This document shows positions 6,018 to 6,201 of a DNA stretch of 6,201 nt, piece by piece. Origin of the DNA: Ekhidna sp. (GTDB taxonomy: Bacteria > Bacteroidota > Bacteroidia > Cytophagales > Cyclobacteriaceae); the NCBI GenBank assembly GCA_013214445.1, contig JABSPG010000258.1, positions 1 through 6,201 on the forward strand, in the 5' to 3' direction. The translations under genes were made by a program, and so were the position numbers. Each line of letters begins with the position of its first letter. Within the stretch, counting starts at the first letter, position 1. Below the pieces are notes generated by a model. The model saw only the letters and a list, made by a program, of their open reading frames with translations. It ran no database searches and was not told where the DNA came from.

Positions 6018-6201
6018 AAATACCAGTAATTAAACAATTGGTAGAGACCTACACCAAGGTTGACTTGGAAAAAGCAGAAGCAGCAATAGCTGAGGAGCAG
6101 AGACCTGAAATTGAAATTCCAGGTGATGATGAGGGCGAGCAATTAACACATGCCTATGCAGCTGTGCAGATCCTTTCCGAAATGGAAAGCCAAAAAGTAG
6201 A
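6014..6201 (+). CDS. Small acidic conserved protein, 3' end outside window
   Basis: The frame opens with ATG at 6014, overlapping the thioredoxin stop as ATGA, and stays open for 62 complete codons to the window edge, so the C-terminus is missing. It begins MKIPVIKQLVETYT, continues with an Ala/Glu-rich helical stretch (residues 18-29), then has the acidic motif GDDEGEQLTHAYAA (about 37-50) and another helix. There is no signal peptide, membrane segment or cysteine in the visible part. I recall similar short proteins beside thioredoxins in Bacteroidota, possibly the family named DUF6952, but I hold that name loosely. The tight overlap with the thioredoxin suggests it is a partner or substrate; its function is unknown. 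The initiation context and the open frame make it a real gene with good confidence. Confidence 0.8.
   Translation, partial: MKIPVIKQLVETYTKVDLEKAEAAIAEEQRPEIEIPGDDEGEQLTHAYAAVQILSEMESQKV

Noticed and set aside
5663..6142. A 159-codon minus-strand open frame across the thioredoxin gene.
   Set aside because: It is antisense to a clear thioredoxin and a coupled downstream gene, and its translation matches nothing I recognise.

Overview
The window looks like a chromosomal stretch from a member of the Bacteroidota, most likely a marine Cytophagales-type organism. This is inferred from moderate-to-low GC, start codons preceded by AT-rich sequence without clear Shine-Dalgarno motifs, and protein types I associate with that phylum (the thioredoxin plus small acidic protein pair, the TrpF-like protein, the short SbtA-like permease). 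No taxonomic marker gene is present, so this is an inference. I see no tRNA, rRNA, CRISPR array, insertion sequence or phage gene.

Layout: (1) Positions 1-118 hold no intact gene; part of it is the decayed tail of the gene to its right. (2) A minus-strand DEDDh 3'-5' exonuclease, truncated before its third catalytic motif and probably a pseudogene. (3) Divergent from it, a plus-strand DUF427 protein. (4) Convergent with that, a minus-strand SbtA-family sodium/bicarbonate permease. (5) Divergent from the permease, a LysR-type regulator whose effector domain resembles CbbR/CmpR, with a perfect inverted repeat between the two genes. (6) Downstream on the same strand, a membrane histidine kinase with an extracytoplasmic solute-binding-type sensor domain. 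(7) Convergent with the kinase, one base apart, a minus-strand TrpF-like TIM-barrel protein lacking both expected catalytic residues. (8) Divergent from it, a thioredoxin overlapping by ATGA with a small acidic conserved protein that runs off the window.

Two functional groupings are plausible. The permease and the CbbR-like regulator look like a local inorganic-carbon uptake and control module: a bicarbonate transporter facing its own regulator across an operator-like palindrome. The thioredoxin and the small acidic protein form a translationally coupled pair, with the TrpF-like protein sharing their upstream region. The kinase has no response regulator in the window, so its output is unknown.

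I found no clearly new multi-gene system. The points most worth a second look are the CbbR-like/SbtA-like pair with its palindrome, the catalytically stripped TrpF homologue beside a thioredoxin, and the decaying exonuclease with a recognisable ExoIII relic beyond its stop codon.
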